Below are positions 26,463 to 35,629 of a stretch of 64,000 bases of DNA, piece by piece. The stretch's first letter is position 1. Every line of letters starts with the position of its first letter. Under the pieces are notes generated by a model. The model did not search any database, was not told where the DNA came from, and saw nothing but the letters and a program-made list of their open reading frames with translations. The translations under genes were made by a program, and so were the position numbers. The stretch comes from Chitinophagaceae bacterium (lineage in GTDB: Bacteria > Bacteroidota > Bacteroidia > Chitinophagales > Chitinophagaceae): NCBI GenBank assembly GCA_014379965.1, contig JACMKU010000079.1:1-64000 (forward strand), in the 5' to 3' direction.

Positions 26463-28958
26463 ATGCAAATGAGGTATTTATATTGTGTTTTAGTTTTTTG
26501 CCTGCTCCAGTTAGTTGTCATCGGCCAGCCGCGGCCGACAATTGATTTCAATGAAGGCTGGAAATTTTATTTGGGTGATGATAGCCTGGCAAGGGATGCG
26601 GAATACGATGACAGCAAATGGCGAAAACTTTCATTGCCTCATGACTGGAGTATAGAATCAGATTTTAAGAAAGAGTTTCCGGCCACCAACCAGGGTGGTG
26701 CCCTCCCAGGTGGCGTCGGTTGGTATCGGAAACAATTCATTCTACCGGCAACAGCAAAGGATAAAACTGTAAGGATCCATTTTGGAGGTGTATACCAAAA
26801 CAGTGAAGTATGGATCAATGACCATTATCTCGGCAAAAGACCTAACGGTTATATTTCTTTCTCCTATGATCTGACCCCTTATTTGATTCCCTCAGGTAAT
26901 AAAAACATTATTGCAGTTAAGGTCGATAACTCTCAACAGCCAAATTCCCGCTGGTATACTGGTAGTGGGATTTACAGGAAGGTAAGCTTGATTGTTGAAA
27001 ATAAAATTGCCTTCGATAGGCAGGGAACTTTTATCAAAAGCTTCGTATATAGTTCGAAGGGCGGCAGCCCGGTTAGTTTTGATAAGACCAGCCCCGGACC
27101 TTCCTACGGCCTGGTAAATATTGAAGTGCATTTGCGCAGCAAGATTCCAAGACCTGGAAAAATCACTCTGGCGCACAGAATTTATGATGCTGGCGGTAAG
27201 AAGGTGGCTTCAAGTAGTAGCCCACACCGGTTTGAGCTCGATACGATGTATGGAACCACTGTCAGGATGGATGGAGGGTTCACCATTAAGAATCCGGTTC
27301 TTTGGTCAATTAAAAATCCCTATTTATACAAAGTCGTATCATCGGTTTTACAGGATAATATACTTATGGACGAGGTTGTGACGAATATTGGTATTCGATC
27401 ATGCAGTTTCGACTCGGAAAAGGGCTTTTTCCTGAATGATGAGTCGCTAAAAATACAAGGTGTTTGCCTGCACCACGATTTTGGAGCCCTTGGTTCAGCG
27501 TTTAATATCGCCGCAGCGAAAAGGCAACTAAGAATCTTGAAAGAGATGGGCTGCAATGCAATTCGTTTTTCACATAATCCCCCGGCAGAAGAAATGCTGG
27601 ACCTCTGTGACCAGATGGGGTTCCTGGTAGTGGACGAGTCCTTTGATATGTGGCAAAAGAGAAAGAACAAATTCGATTACCACCTCGAATTCAAGGAGTG
27701 GCATAAGAGAGATCTTGAAGATATGGTCAGACGTGATCGAAACCATCCTTCTATTTTTATGTGGAGTATCGGTAACGAAATAAGAGAGCAGTTTGATTCA
27801 ACAGGAATCAATCTGACACGGGAACTGGCAGACATCGTCAGGAACTTAGACAATACCCGCCCCGTCACTTCGGCCCTTACCGAAATGGACACGACAAAGA
27901 ATTTTATCTGGCTATCGAATGCACTCGATATTCCGGGTTGGAATTATCGTCACCAGATTTATGCTGACTACAGGAAAAATTATCCCGGCAAGAAATTTAT
28001 CGCGCTGGAAACGGCTTCTGCCTTTCAGACGAGAGGGGCGTACAGTCGCTATAGTGACAGCATCTTCATCATGCCAGAGAAAGGCAAGATAGCCTCCGAT
28101 TATCCCGACAATGATTATACTACATCGGCATACGACAATACTTATGCTTACTGGGGAAGCACCCATGAAGCGCCATGGAAACTGGTAAAGGCAAATCCCC
28201 ATCTTTCCGGTTTGTTTGTATGGAGTGGTTTTGATTACCTGGGGGAGCCCACACCATATAACTTTCCTGCGCGGAGTTCTTATTTCGGTATTGTTGACCT
28301 GGCCGGTTTTCCAAAGGATATATATTATATGTATCAAAGCGAATGGACGTCGAAACCTGTTTTGCATATTTTCCCGGCCTGGAACGCCGAAGTATTCGGA
28401 AAAGGGGTGCAAAGAGGGGACAGCGTAGATGTGTGGGCTTACTTTAACAACGCGGATGAAGTGGAGTTGTTTTTGAATAGTAAATCGGTAGGTGTAAGAA
28501 GAAAAGGCATTGACGATGTTCATATTATGTGGCGCCTGCCCTTCCAGCCCGGTACTTTAAAAGCAGTCTCAAGAAAGAGTGGAAAGATAGTTCTGACCAA
28601 AGAGCTGAAAACGGCCGGCAAACCTTTCCGGCTAGAATTGATTGCTGACAGGAAAATGCTGAAGACCGGTGGACGAGACCTGTCTTTCATCACCGCAAGA
28701 GTGCTGGATAGAAACGGGATACCTGTCCCTTTTGCCAACAACCTATTGAAATTCACTATTTCCGGTGAGGGGATAATCGCAGGTACAGACAATGGCTTCC
28801 AGGCCGATCTCGTTTCTTTGAAGAGTAAGGAGAGAAAAGCATGGAAAGGTCTTGCACTGGCAATTGTTCAGGCAACCGGAAAAAAGGGAAATATTACATT
28901 AAGAGCAGACAGTGCAGGATTGTTGCCGGCTATTTTAACCCTGACGACTAGCGACTGA
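26463..28958 (+). CDS. GH2 beta-galactosidase family enzyme
   Basis: 831 residues; starts at 26463 (MQM) or 26469. Signal peptide ends near VIGQP. The N-terminal sandwich has FNEGWKFYLGDD and LPHDWSIE, the usual opening of this Bacteroidota GH2 group. Acid/base is Glu439 in SIGNEIRE, nucleophile Glu516 in ALETASAF. C-terminal DUF4982-like and invasin-like Ig domains follow (LSFITARVLDRNGIPVPFA). Probably an exo-beta-galactosidase or related enzyme acting on pectic galactose. It is the last gene before the SusCD-containing operon; its stop lies 48 bases before the shared activator element. Confidence 0.92.
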   Translation: MQMRYLYCVLVFCLLQLVVIGQPRPTIDFNEGWKFYLGDDSLARDAEYDDSKWRKLSLPHDWSIESDFKKEFPATNQGGALPGGVGWYRKQFILPATAKDKTVRIHFGGVYQNSEVWINDHYLGKRPNGYISFSYDLTPYLIPSGNKNIIAVKVDNSQQPNSRWYTGSGIYRKVSLIVENKIAFDRQGTFIKSFVYSSKGGSPVSFDKTSPGPSYGLVNIEVHLRSKIPRPGKITLAHRIYDAGGKKVASSSSPHRFELDTMYGTTVRMDGGFTIKNPVLWSIKNPYLYKVVSSVLQDNILMDEVVTNIGIRSCSFDSEKGFFLNDESLKIQGVCLHHDFGALGSAFNIAAAKRQLRILKEMGCNAIRFSHNPPAEEMLDLCDQMGFLVVDESFDMWQKRKNKFDYHLEFKEWHKRDLEDMVRRDRNHPSIFMWSIGNEIREQFDSTGINLTRELADIVRNLDNTRPVTSALTEMDTTKNFIWLSNALDIPGWNYRHQIYADYRKNYPGKKFIALETASAFQTRGAYSRYSDSIFIMPEKGKIASDYPDNDYTTSAYDNTYAYWGSTHEAPWKLVKANPHLSGLFVWSGFDYLGEPTPYNFPARSSYFGIVDLAGFPKDIYYMYQSEWTSKPVLHIFPAWNAEVFGKGVQRGDSVDVWAYFNNADEVELFLNSKSVGVRRKGIDDVHIMWRLPFQPGTLKAVSRKSGKIVLTKELKTAGKPFRLELIADRKMLKTGGRDLSFITARVLDRNGIPVPFANNLLKFTISGEGIIAGTDNGFQADLVSLKSKERKAWKGLALAIVQATGKKGNITLRADSAGLLPAILTLTTSD

Positions 28959-29005
28959 AGCCAATAAACTACGTATTTGTTCCTGGGCACAATTGAGCCG
29001 AAAAA

Positions 29006-29044
29006 TAGTAAAATTCTCCATCTTTATAGCAAAACCTTACATTG
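29006..29044 (+). promoter_or_regulatory. Conserved 39-bp activator element with AGTAAAA direct repeats (copy B)
   Basis: Second copy of the element at 6331-6369 (32/39 identical, no gaps). AGTAAAA at 29007-29013 and AGCAAAA at 29028-29034 are again 21 bp apart, and the copy again ends in the TTG of the -33 box. It would control the operon that carries SusC and SusD. The rest of the gap 28959-29143 shows no gene. Confidence 0.72.
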
Positions 29045-29072
29045 TTATGGCATAGGGTCGCCCGTACCTTTA
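29042..29072 (+). promoter_or_regulatory. Promoter of the SusCD operon (TTG-N20-TACCTTTA)
   Basis: TTG at 29042-29044 and TACCTTTA at 29065-29072 are 20 bases apart. The -7 box matches TAnnTTTG at all but the last base. Transcription would begin near 29079, giving a leader of about 65 bases to the ATG at 29144. Confidence 0.65.
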
Positions 29073-29143
29073 GTATCAACGAATGAGAATTATCTGGACG
29101 TAATTTTTATTCGAATTTTCTAGCGATTTAAACGAATTCCGGG

Positions 29144-29920
29144 ATGAATAGGTTTCGGCTTGCCATACAAAGATTAGATGTTGCTGCTTTGCCAGCACCT
29201 CCTTCATTTTTTAGTTTTCCTACTACCCTTATTCTTACCCGTTTCCTCAAATTCTTATTATTACTGTCAATATTATTATTGACCGTTTTTGCACAAGGGC
29301 AATCCCTGAACGAGCAAAAACTGGCTGATTATAAAAAGGCCATCCGTGAGCGCTCGCAGAAAATCGTCTACACCCTTGGAATAACGGATTCAAACAAGCA
29401 GGTTAAGTTAACCGAGTTACTCTCTGAACAATATTTCTGCCTCAACGAGATTCATGAGTCGGCAAAAACCGATATCGCAGCGATTAAAACCAAAGCGTTG
29501 GCGAAAGAATTCGCAGATGTAGAAATAAAAGCTCGTGCGGAAAAAAAATCTGCAGCACTATTGCATCGTCACAAGCGTTTTGTTACTCAATTAAAGAGGA
29601 AACTTACCGACGAACAAGTAGATAAAGTAAAGGATGGAATGACTTACCGTGTGTTCCCGATCACATGGGCTGCATACCAGGAAATGTTACCGAACCTGAC
29701 GACTGAGCAAAAAGACCGGCTTTATACATGGCTGAAAGAAGCTAGAGAATTGGCAATGGATGCGGAATCATCGGAGAAAAAGCATGCTGTATTCGGAAAA
29801 TACAAAGGAAAGATTAATAATTACCTGTCTGCTGCTGGATATGATATGAAGAAAGAAGGAGAGGAGTGGCAGAAACGTGTTAAACAACGCGCAGCACAAA
29901 AGAGTGCACCTTCCAATTAA
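29144..29920 (+). CDS. DUF3826-like secreted protein
   Basis: 258 residues. A long basic N-terminus precedes a hydrophobic stretch (FLKFLLLLSILLLTVFAQGQ), so a signal peptide is clear although the exact start is uncertain. The mature part is helical and highly charged, with repeated segments ending in KLTDEQVDKVKDGMTYRVF and a conserved-looking NYLSAAGYDMKKEGEEW. I recognise it as the DUF3826 type often found in Bacteroidota pectin loci; no catalytic motif is visible. As first gene of the SusCD operon it is expected to be strongly expressed. A periplasmic accessory or glycan-binding role is possible, but function is unknown. Confidence 0.7.
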   Translation: MNRFRLAIQRLDVAALPAPPSFFSFPTTLILTRFLKFLLLLSILLLTVFAQGQSLNEQKLADYKKAIRERSQKIVYTLGITDSNKQVKLTELLSEQYFCLNEIHESAKTDIAAIKTKALAKEFADVEIKARAEKKSAALLHRHKRFVTQLKRKLTDEQVDKVKDGMTYRVFPITWAAYQEMLPNLTTEQKDRLYTWLKEARELAMDAESSEKKHAVFGKYKGKINNYLSAAGYDMKKEGEEWQKRVKQRAAQKSAPSN

Positions 29921-29995
29921 ATCAATGTCGTTTTATTGATTGCCGAATAAATTTTTGATTGCTGACTAACTTTCACTCCTAAAACTAAAAGCTAT

Positions 29996-32900
29996 ATGAA
30001 GCACTTTCTGCGGCGGTCCCTGCTCCTGCCAATTCTCTTACTGTTAAGTTGCTTTCTGTTTGCCCAGCAAAAAACAGTCACAGGTAAAATTGTTGATTCT
30101 GATGGTAAAGCAATCCAAGGTGTAAATATCGGTATTAAAGGAAGTACAACCACCACCATAACTAATGCGAACGGTGTATTCTCCATCGTTGTTCCTGCTA
30201 ATGAATCGGTACTGAAAATGTCCAGTGCTACATTTGTTTACCAGGAAGTTGTGGTGGGAGATAGAACATCACTTAGCATTACGATGCAGAGTGATACCAA
30301 ACAATTGGATGATGTGGTAGTAATAGGTTATGGTACACAACGCACCAGGGCTGTTACAGGATCTATCGTTTCAGTAAGTACAAAGAAGCTTGAAGATTTG
30401 CCTGTTGCTTCCCTATCAGAGATGCTGAGAGGACAGGTACCGGGCTTGAATGTATCAGGTGGTAGTCAGCGTCCGGGTGCAATGGCAACAATAAGCATCC
30501 GCCAGCAGTTTAACTGGGGTAAAGATGGCGGAGGAACTATTCCGTTGATTGTAATAGATGACGTTGTACAAATTGATCCTGCCACAAACCTGCCAACGTT
30601 GGAAAGGTTCAACCTGTTAGATCTGTCAGAAGTAGAGAGTATAACTGTGTTGCGTGATGCAAGCGCCGCGATCTATGGTGCACGTGGCTCACAAGGGGCC
30701 ATTGTTGTAAAAACAAAAAGAGGAAAATTGGGCCCCCCACAGGTATCTTATTCCGGAAAATTCGAGACAATGGATGCCGTAAGCCATGGCAAAGTAATGA
30801 ATGCAAAAGAGTATGCCGTTTTTGCAAACAGGTTCGGCCGCGCCGCAGGCTGGAATGCGCAATCTTTCTTCACACCCACAGAATTGTCAATGTTGGATTC
30901 AGTTAATTACGACTGGATGCATGATTGGCGTAGTGCGGGTGCCATGCAACATTCAATTAACGTGAGTGGCGGTTCAGAGAGAGCTACATTCTTTACAGGA
31001 GGTTCATATTATAAACAAGGTGCTAACCTGGGATCCCAGGATTTTTCAAGATGGACATTCCGTTCGGGAGTAGATGTAAAGGTTGGACAGGGTCTTAAAT
31101 TCTCAGCAACCCTCGGTGCCCAAAACTCTTCATTAGAAAAGTCTTTCACGAAAGTCAATATTACTGACGGTTATGCAAGCGGTGGTGAGCAAAATGACTA
31201 CAGCATCTTATTGCACATGCCGAAGTATATCCCATGGGAATACACTATTAACGGTACGACGCAATTCATTTCGCCACCTCTGGCCCCTAACAGGACAGGT
31301 TCGGCGACTGGAAACAATTCCCTTAGTAACTGGAACTATTATTCGCTGCTAAACAATGGTTCATTGACAACTTCAAAAAATTTCGGATACAACGTTAACT
31401 TCGGACTACAATATGATATACCGTTTGTTAAAGGTCTATCAGTTAAAGCCTCATATGCTGTTCAGTCTACCGCTGGTAGTACTGAGCAAGTCATGATGCC
31501 CATGATAATTTCCCAGGTAGCTAGTGGTAATGCCGCTGCTAATCCTCTCACTAATCACATATATACACCAACAACAGTCTGGAATTCTCCAGCAACAAAC
31601 AGATCAAACTCGAGAGTTACCTATGATAACACAACTGGTTCATCCGAGCAGATCAACTTTTTTGTGAATTACGATCGCACTTTCGGTAGCCACAACGTTG
31701 GTGTAGTACTTTCTGGAGAGCGTGCAAAGAACACATTCGAAGATCGTTACCAGATATATGACAATCCAATTCCAGGAGTATATAATGGTACATCTGTTAC
31801 TGCAGGTACCCTAAATGCATCCAATTCCATCACTTCGAGATCAGAAAGCGGTACGCTGTCTTATTTGGGACGTGCAAGTTATTCTTACAAGAATAAATAT
31901 TTCGCACAATTCGTATTCCGTACTGATGCATCCAGCAAGTTCGCTCCCGAAAATTATTGGGGCTTTTTTCCAAGTGTGTCGGCCGGTTGGGTAATCTCCG
32001 ATGAGAGTTTCTTCAAGGTTCGATGGATCAATATGCTCAAGATCAGGGCCTCGCTTGGTAGAACAGGAAACGATAATGTAAAGGCATGGAAATGGATGCA
32101 ATTATACTCTGCGGCATCGGATAAAGGGATGGCGTTTGGTACTGCAGGAGGTAACTATACCTATGGTCTAACACCTGAGGTAACCCCTAACAGGGCAATA
32201 AGATGGGATAAGACAATTCAACGAAACATTGGCGTGGATCTGTCAGTTCTCAGAAGACGTTTATCTATCTCATGGGATGCATACTATAACTCATCAACCG
32301 ATTTGCTCACTGATATGAGCACGGCAACTAATGTTCCCATTTCTGTAGGCGGTGCTTTCGCTGAACTTAACTATGGCGCTGTCAATTTCTGGGGAACAGA
32401 AATGTCGGCCACCTGGAGTGACCGTGTAGGTAAAGTAGATTATTCTATAGGAATGAACTTCGGGGTTTCCGGTAATGAGGTGAAGAAAGCGTTGGATATT
32501 CCTTTCAATTACCCATCAACATATGCCGGCAAGAAACAAGAGGGATATTCACTCTTTGGAGCTCAGTGGGGCTACAAGACCTGGAAGCAGACATCGGGAG
32601 GCGACGGAATTCTAAGGACTGATGCAGATATCGATGCATACTGGACTTATCTCACTGACTTAGCCACGAGGGCCGGGACCACTCCGCTCTACAATGCGGG
32701 TTCGGCCAATATTTCAAGCAAGGCTAGTTTGAGAAAAGGTATGCTGGCTTACGAAGACATTGCCGGAAATCTAAATGCCAACACGCAAACTATTGCCGGT
32801 CAGAACGGGCAGATCAACGATGAACAGGATTACATTAAGCTGAAGAACAAAAACAAATCTTTTGGTATCACCACCAACCTGAGTGTTAGTTACAAGTCGT

Positions 32901-33331
32901 TTAGTCTGTTAGCACAGATCGCTACAAGTTGGGGTGGATGGAATAGTCAAGATCGGGTTAAGCAAGGTACAAGCAGCACCAATGCTATGTGGTCCCAGGT
33001 TGCTTATCTAAACGATATGTACGATTCTACGGATAATCCTAATGGAAAGTATCCGAACATGTTCTACTATGACCAGGCATACAAGAATTCTGACTTCTGG
33101 ACAATGCCATCATTCAGGGCGGTGGTCCGTTCAATGAGCATCGGTTACACGGTGCCAAAGGCATGGAGCAGCAAATTGCATATGTCAAGTGCGAAAATCG
33201 TATTGTCAGGCTATAATTTGTGGGATTTGTATAATCCTTATCCCAATAAGTATCGCAACATGTATGACGGCATTAATGTCAACTATCCAACATTGCGAAC
33301 ATGGGCGCTGGGTGTAAATCTTGGGTTCTAA
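29996..33331 (+). CDS. SusC/RagA-family TonB-dependent outer membrane transporter
   Basis: 1111 residues. Signal peptide ending LFAQQ, then a carboxypeptidase D regulatory-like domain (VTGKIVDSDGKAIQGVNIGI), the TonB-box region (LDDVVVIGYGTQR), the plug (LSEMLRGQVPGLNV, SITVLRDASAAIYGARG) and a long beta-barrel. There is no STN domain before the CarbopepD domain, so signalling through an anti-sigma factor is not expected. It imports glycan fragments across the outer membrane with the SusD protein whose gene follows by 25 bases. In context the cargo is RG-II or another pectic oligosaccharide. Confidence 0.97.
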   Translation: MKHFLRRSLLLPILLLLSCFLFAQQKTVTGKIVDSDGKAIQGVNIGIKGSTTTTITNANGVFSIVVPANESVLKMSSATFVYQEVVVGDRTSLSITMQSDTKQLDDVVVIGYGTQRTRAVTGSIVSVSTKKLEDLPVASLSEMLRGQVPGLNVSGGSQRPGAMATISIRQQFNWGKDGGGTIPLIVIDDVVQIDPATNLPTLERFNLLDLSEVESITVLRDASAAIYGARGSQGAIVVKTKRGKLGPPQVSYSGKFETMDAVSHGKVMNAKEYAVFANRFGRAAGWNAQSFFTPTELSMLDSVNYDWMHDWRSAGAMQHSINVSGGSERATFFTGGSYYKQGANLGSQDFSRWTFRSGVDVKVGQGLKFSATLGAQNSSLEKSFTKVNITDGYASGGEQNDYSILLHMPKYIPWEYTINGTTQFISPPLAPNRTGSATGNNSLSNWNYYSLLNNGSLTTSKNFGYNVNFGLQYDIPFVKGLSVKASYAVQSTAGSTEQVMMPMIISQVASGNAAANPLTNHIYTPTTVWNSPATNRSNSRVTYDNTTGSSEQINFFVNYDRTFGSHNVGVVLSGERAKNTFEDRYQIYDNPIPGVYNGTSVTAGTLNASNSITSRSESGTLSYLGRASYSYKNKYFAQFVFRTDASSKFAPENYWGFFPSVSAGWVISDESFFKVRWINMLKIRASLGRTGNDNVKAWKWMQLYSAASDKGMAFGTAGGNYTYGLTPEVTPNRAIRWDKTIQRNIGVDLSVLRRRLSISWDAYYNSSTDLLTDMSTATNVPISVGGAFAELNYGAVNFWGTEMSATWSDRVGKVDYSIGMNFGVSGNEVKKALDIPFNYPSTYAGKKQEGYSLFGAQWGYKTWKQTSGGDGILRTDADIDAYWTYLTDLATRAGTTPLYNAGSANISSKASLRKGMLAYEDIAGNLNANTQTIAGQNGQINDEQDYIKLKNKNKSFGITTNLSVSYKSFSLLAQIATSWGGWNSQDRVKQGTSSTNAMWSQVAYLNDMYDSTDNPNGKYPNMFYYDQAYKNSDFWTMPSFRAVVRSMSIGYTVPKAWSSKLHMSSAKIVLSGYNLWDLYNPYPNKYRNMYDGINVNYPTLRTWALGVNLGF

Positions 33332-33356
33332 CATAAACTACCTAATAAATAATTAT

Positions 33357-35345
33357 ATGAAACGAATAATATATTTACTGGCCTGCGCCTCGATCGTGAT
33401 GGTCAGTTGCAAAAAGATGTTCCTCGAAGAAATGAAGAGCTACGATAAATTCGACGAGAGTGTGTTTACCAATGAAGCGCAAACGGGAATGTACATAGAC
33501 CGACTTTATAACTATTTTTTCGCGTCGTACAGGAATCCACTGCAGGCTGAGTCTATAACAGGAGCTTATGATGATGCCAAAACGAAAATGACGGAAGAGT
33601 TTGGTGGAACTGTTAGTAACTGGATTAATCCAAACAGAAACCTGCAATTAGCCAGTGATGCAGACGCTTATTATGGGGCTGCATTGACGGCCAGCGTTAC
33701 GAATAACCCTTATACGCGTATTCGCTTTTGTAATTTCCTGCTTGAGAAAATGGATGGTGTAGGTCAGGCACTACCTGAAAGTTTCCGCAGAACCTCGAGG
33801 GGACAAATGTTTTTTCTCCGCGGATATCAGTATTTCCAATTGGTGCGCAGATATGGTGGCGTACCTCTAGAGCTGAAAGTAACTTTGGCCAATAATACTG
33901 ATGCGGCTATCAGGACACCAAGGTCTACCTCGAGCGAGGTATTTGCGCAGATCGCAAAGGATTTCGATTCAGCGGCCGCACTTTTACCTGGTCGTTGGGA
34001 AAATTCAAATACAAACTATGGCAGAGCTACCAGCGCAGCTGCATTGGCTATGAAAAGCCGTGCCCTGCTTACTGCAGCAAGCCCGTTGTTCAATAAGGAT
34101 TGGGATAATCCGGGCAGTGCTAAATGGCAAGCTGCTTTGGATGCAGGCTTGAAGGCAGAAACGCAGTTAACGACTGATGGATATGGTTTATATGGAACTA
34201 CAGCAAGAGAATGGGCGGAAATGACCTACAAAAATGATAACTCTTTTAATAAAGAGGCGATCATGGTGATGTTGCTTTCTTCCACTGCTACCTCATCAGT
34301 TGGATACAATAACTCATGGGAGAACCAGGTGCGACCTAAAGATTATAATGGTGGGGGCGGTATTTCCGTACCTAAGGCAATGCTCGACCTGTTCCCATTG
34401 GCCAATGGCGTTCGTCCTACCCAGGCAAATGGATACGTAGATACATTTTTCTTCGAGAACAGGGATCCTCGTTTTTATCGCACGTTTGCGTTTTCAGGGA
34501 CAAAATGGGGCAGATTGAATAATGCTAATAAGACCACATTTTTCTATAGATGGAAAGTAAGCGCAACGGGAGCAATTACGTACCATGCGGGCAATCAAAC
34601 ATCAAGCCCTGCGGTTGTTCGTAAGAACTCAAATCCTGCGGCCGATACGACTGCTCTCAATTTTTCTGGCACCGACATTTTTGAGTATCGCTATGCTGAA
34701 CTGTTGTTGAATATAGCAGAATGCTATGCGGCAAAAGGAGATATTGGTAATGCCATTACTTATCTTGGAAAGATACGTGCCCGGGTAGGAATACCGAGTG
34801 CTAATAACTATGGCATTGGAACGTTGGCCGACAAGTATGCTGCTATTGAAGCCTGTCTTTATGAAAGAAGAATCGAATTAGCTTACGAAGGCAAGCGTTA
34901 CTGGGATATTCAGAGATGGCTACTCTATGGAGGCGTCTCTTCCGACAATCCAACAGCCAACACAACTACCAAACTTGGTCTTACACCTATCAATGGCACA
35001 AACAGAACTGGATATTACTGGCAATCAAAGACGTTTAGTCCCGCCAACACGGATCCTTTGACACCCGCAGATCGTAGCATTCTGATCGATCCGGACGCAA
35101 CGCCTGCCGCTTTTGCCGCAGAAATAGCCAAACTAAAAACATTATACCAAAACAAGTTAGTCATGACTCCACTTGACCAGGCAATGGATCGTGATGGGAC
35201 TACCCCGGTGAATATCTTATTCAGACCCAATTATTACCTGTCTGGATTAACGAGTACAATATTGTCTTTCAATCCATGGCTATTGCAAAATGTGGGATGG
35301 CTGGATTATAGTGGAGGAGCGGGGACATTTGATACGACAAACTAA
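33357..35345 (+). CDS. SusD/RagB-family surface glycan-binding lipoprotein
   Basis: I start it at ATG 33357 (MKRIIYLLACASIVMVSCKK), 662 residues; an ORF start at 33321 adds 12 residues that would spoil the signal. The lipobox VSC gives Cys17 as the lipidation site. TPR-like helices and the C-terminal family signature are present (FLRGYQYFQLVRRYGGVP, YRYAELLLNIAECYAAKGD, ERRIELAYEGKRYWDIQRW). It is long for SusD (usually about 500-600), so loops may form extra sugar contacts. It caps the SusC barrel on the cell surface. An inverted repeat follows the stop. Confidence 0.96.
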   Translation: MKRIIYLLACASIVMVSCKKMFLEEMKSYDKFDESVFTNEAQTGMYIDRLYNYFFASYRNPLQAESITGAYDDAKTKMTEEFGGTVSNWINPNRNLQLASDADAYYGAALTASVTNNPYTRIRFCNFLLEKMDGVGQALPESFRRTSRGQMFFLRGYQYFQLVRRYGGVPLELKVTLANNTDAAIRTPRSTSSEVFAQIAKDFDSAAALLPGRWENSNTNYGRATSAAALAMKSRALLTAASPLFNKDWDNPGSAKWQAALDAGLKAETQLTTDGYGLYGTTAREWAEMTYKNDNSFNKEAIMVMLLSSTATSSVGYNNSWENQVRPKDYNGGGGISVPKAMLDLFPLANGVRPTQANGYVDTFFFENRDPRFYRTFAFSGTKWGRLNNANKTTFFYRWKVSATGAITYHAGNQTSSPAVVRKNSNPAADTTALNFSGTDIFEYRYAELLLNIAECYAAKGDIGNAITYLGKIRARVGIPSANNYGIGTLADKYAAIEACLYERRIELAYEGKRYWDIQRWLLYGGVSSDNPTANTTTKLGLTPINGTNRTGYYWQSKTFSPANTDPLTPADRSILIDPDATPAAFAAEIAKLKTLYQNKLVMTPLDQAMDRDGTTPVNILFRPNYYLSGLTSTILSFNPWLLQNVGWLDYSGGAGTFDTTN

Positions 35346-35352
35346 TTGGAAT

Positions 35353-35467
35353 GGTGAATAGTGAATAGTGAGTAGACACTGACACTAGAAACCTGTTTAA
35401 GGATTCGAACATTACTTGAGTCTTCGGACGCCAGGCTGTACTCACTACTCACTATTCACTATTCACC
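35353..35467. repeat. Perfect 23-bp inverted repeat flanking a 69-base loop
   Basis: The arm starting GGTGAATAGTGAATAGTGAG at 35353-35375 is the exact reverse complement of 35445-35467. Each arm is itself built from a GTGAATA/GTGAGTA motif. Such TGAATAGTGAATAG-type elements are common dispersed repeats in Bacteroidota intergenic DNA. Placed eight bases after the susD stop and within the operon, the hairpin could stabilise the susCD mRNA or partly terminate it. Confidence 0.85.
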
Positions 35468-35629
35468 GTTGACCACTCACCGGGAAGATTTTATAGTAGA
35501 ATTCTAGCAAGCAGCAATCGAAAGAGAGAGAGGAGATTCATCTTCTCTTTCTCGTTTATAGTAAAAAAATAATTGAAGAAGACAACGGTAAACTATAATT
35601 ATCTCGTCTAACCAGTACAATAGAAAACA

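Noticed and set aside
27912-28523. 203-residue minus-strand frame
   Set aside because: It lies fully inside the GH2 gene on the other strand, shows no family motif, and is best explained as a shadow ORF.
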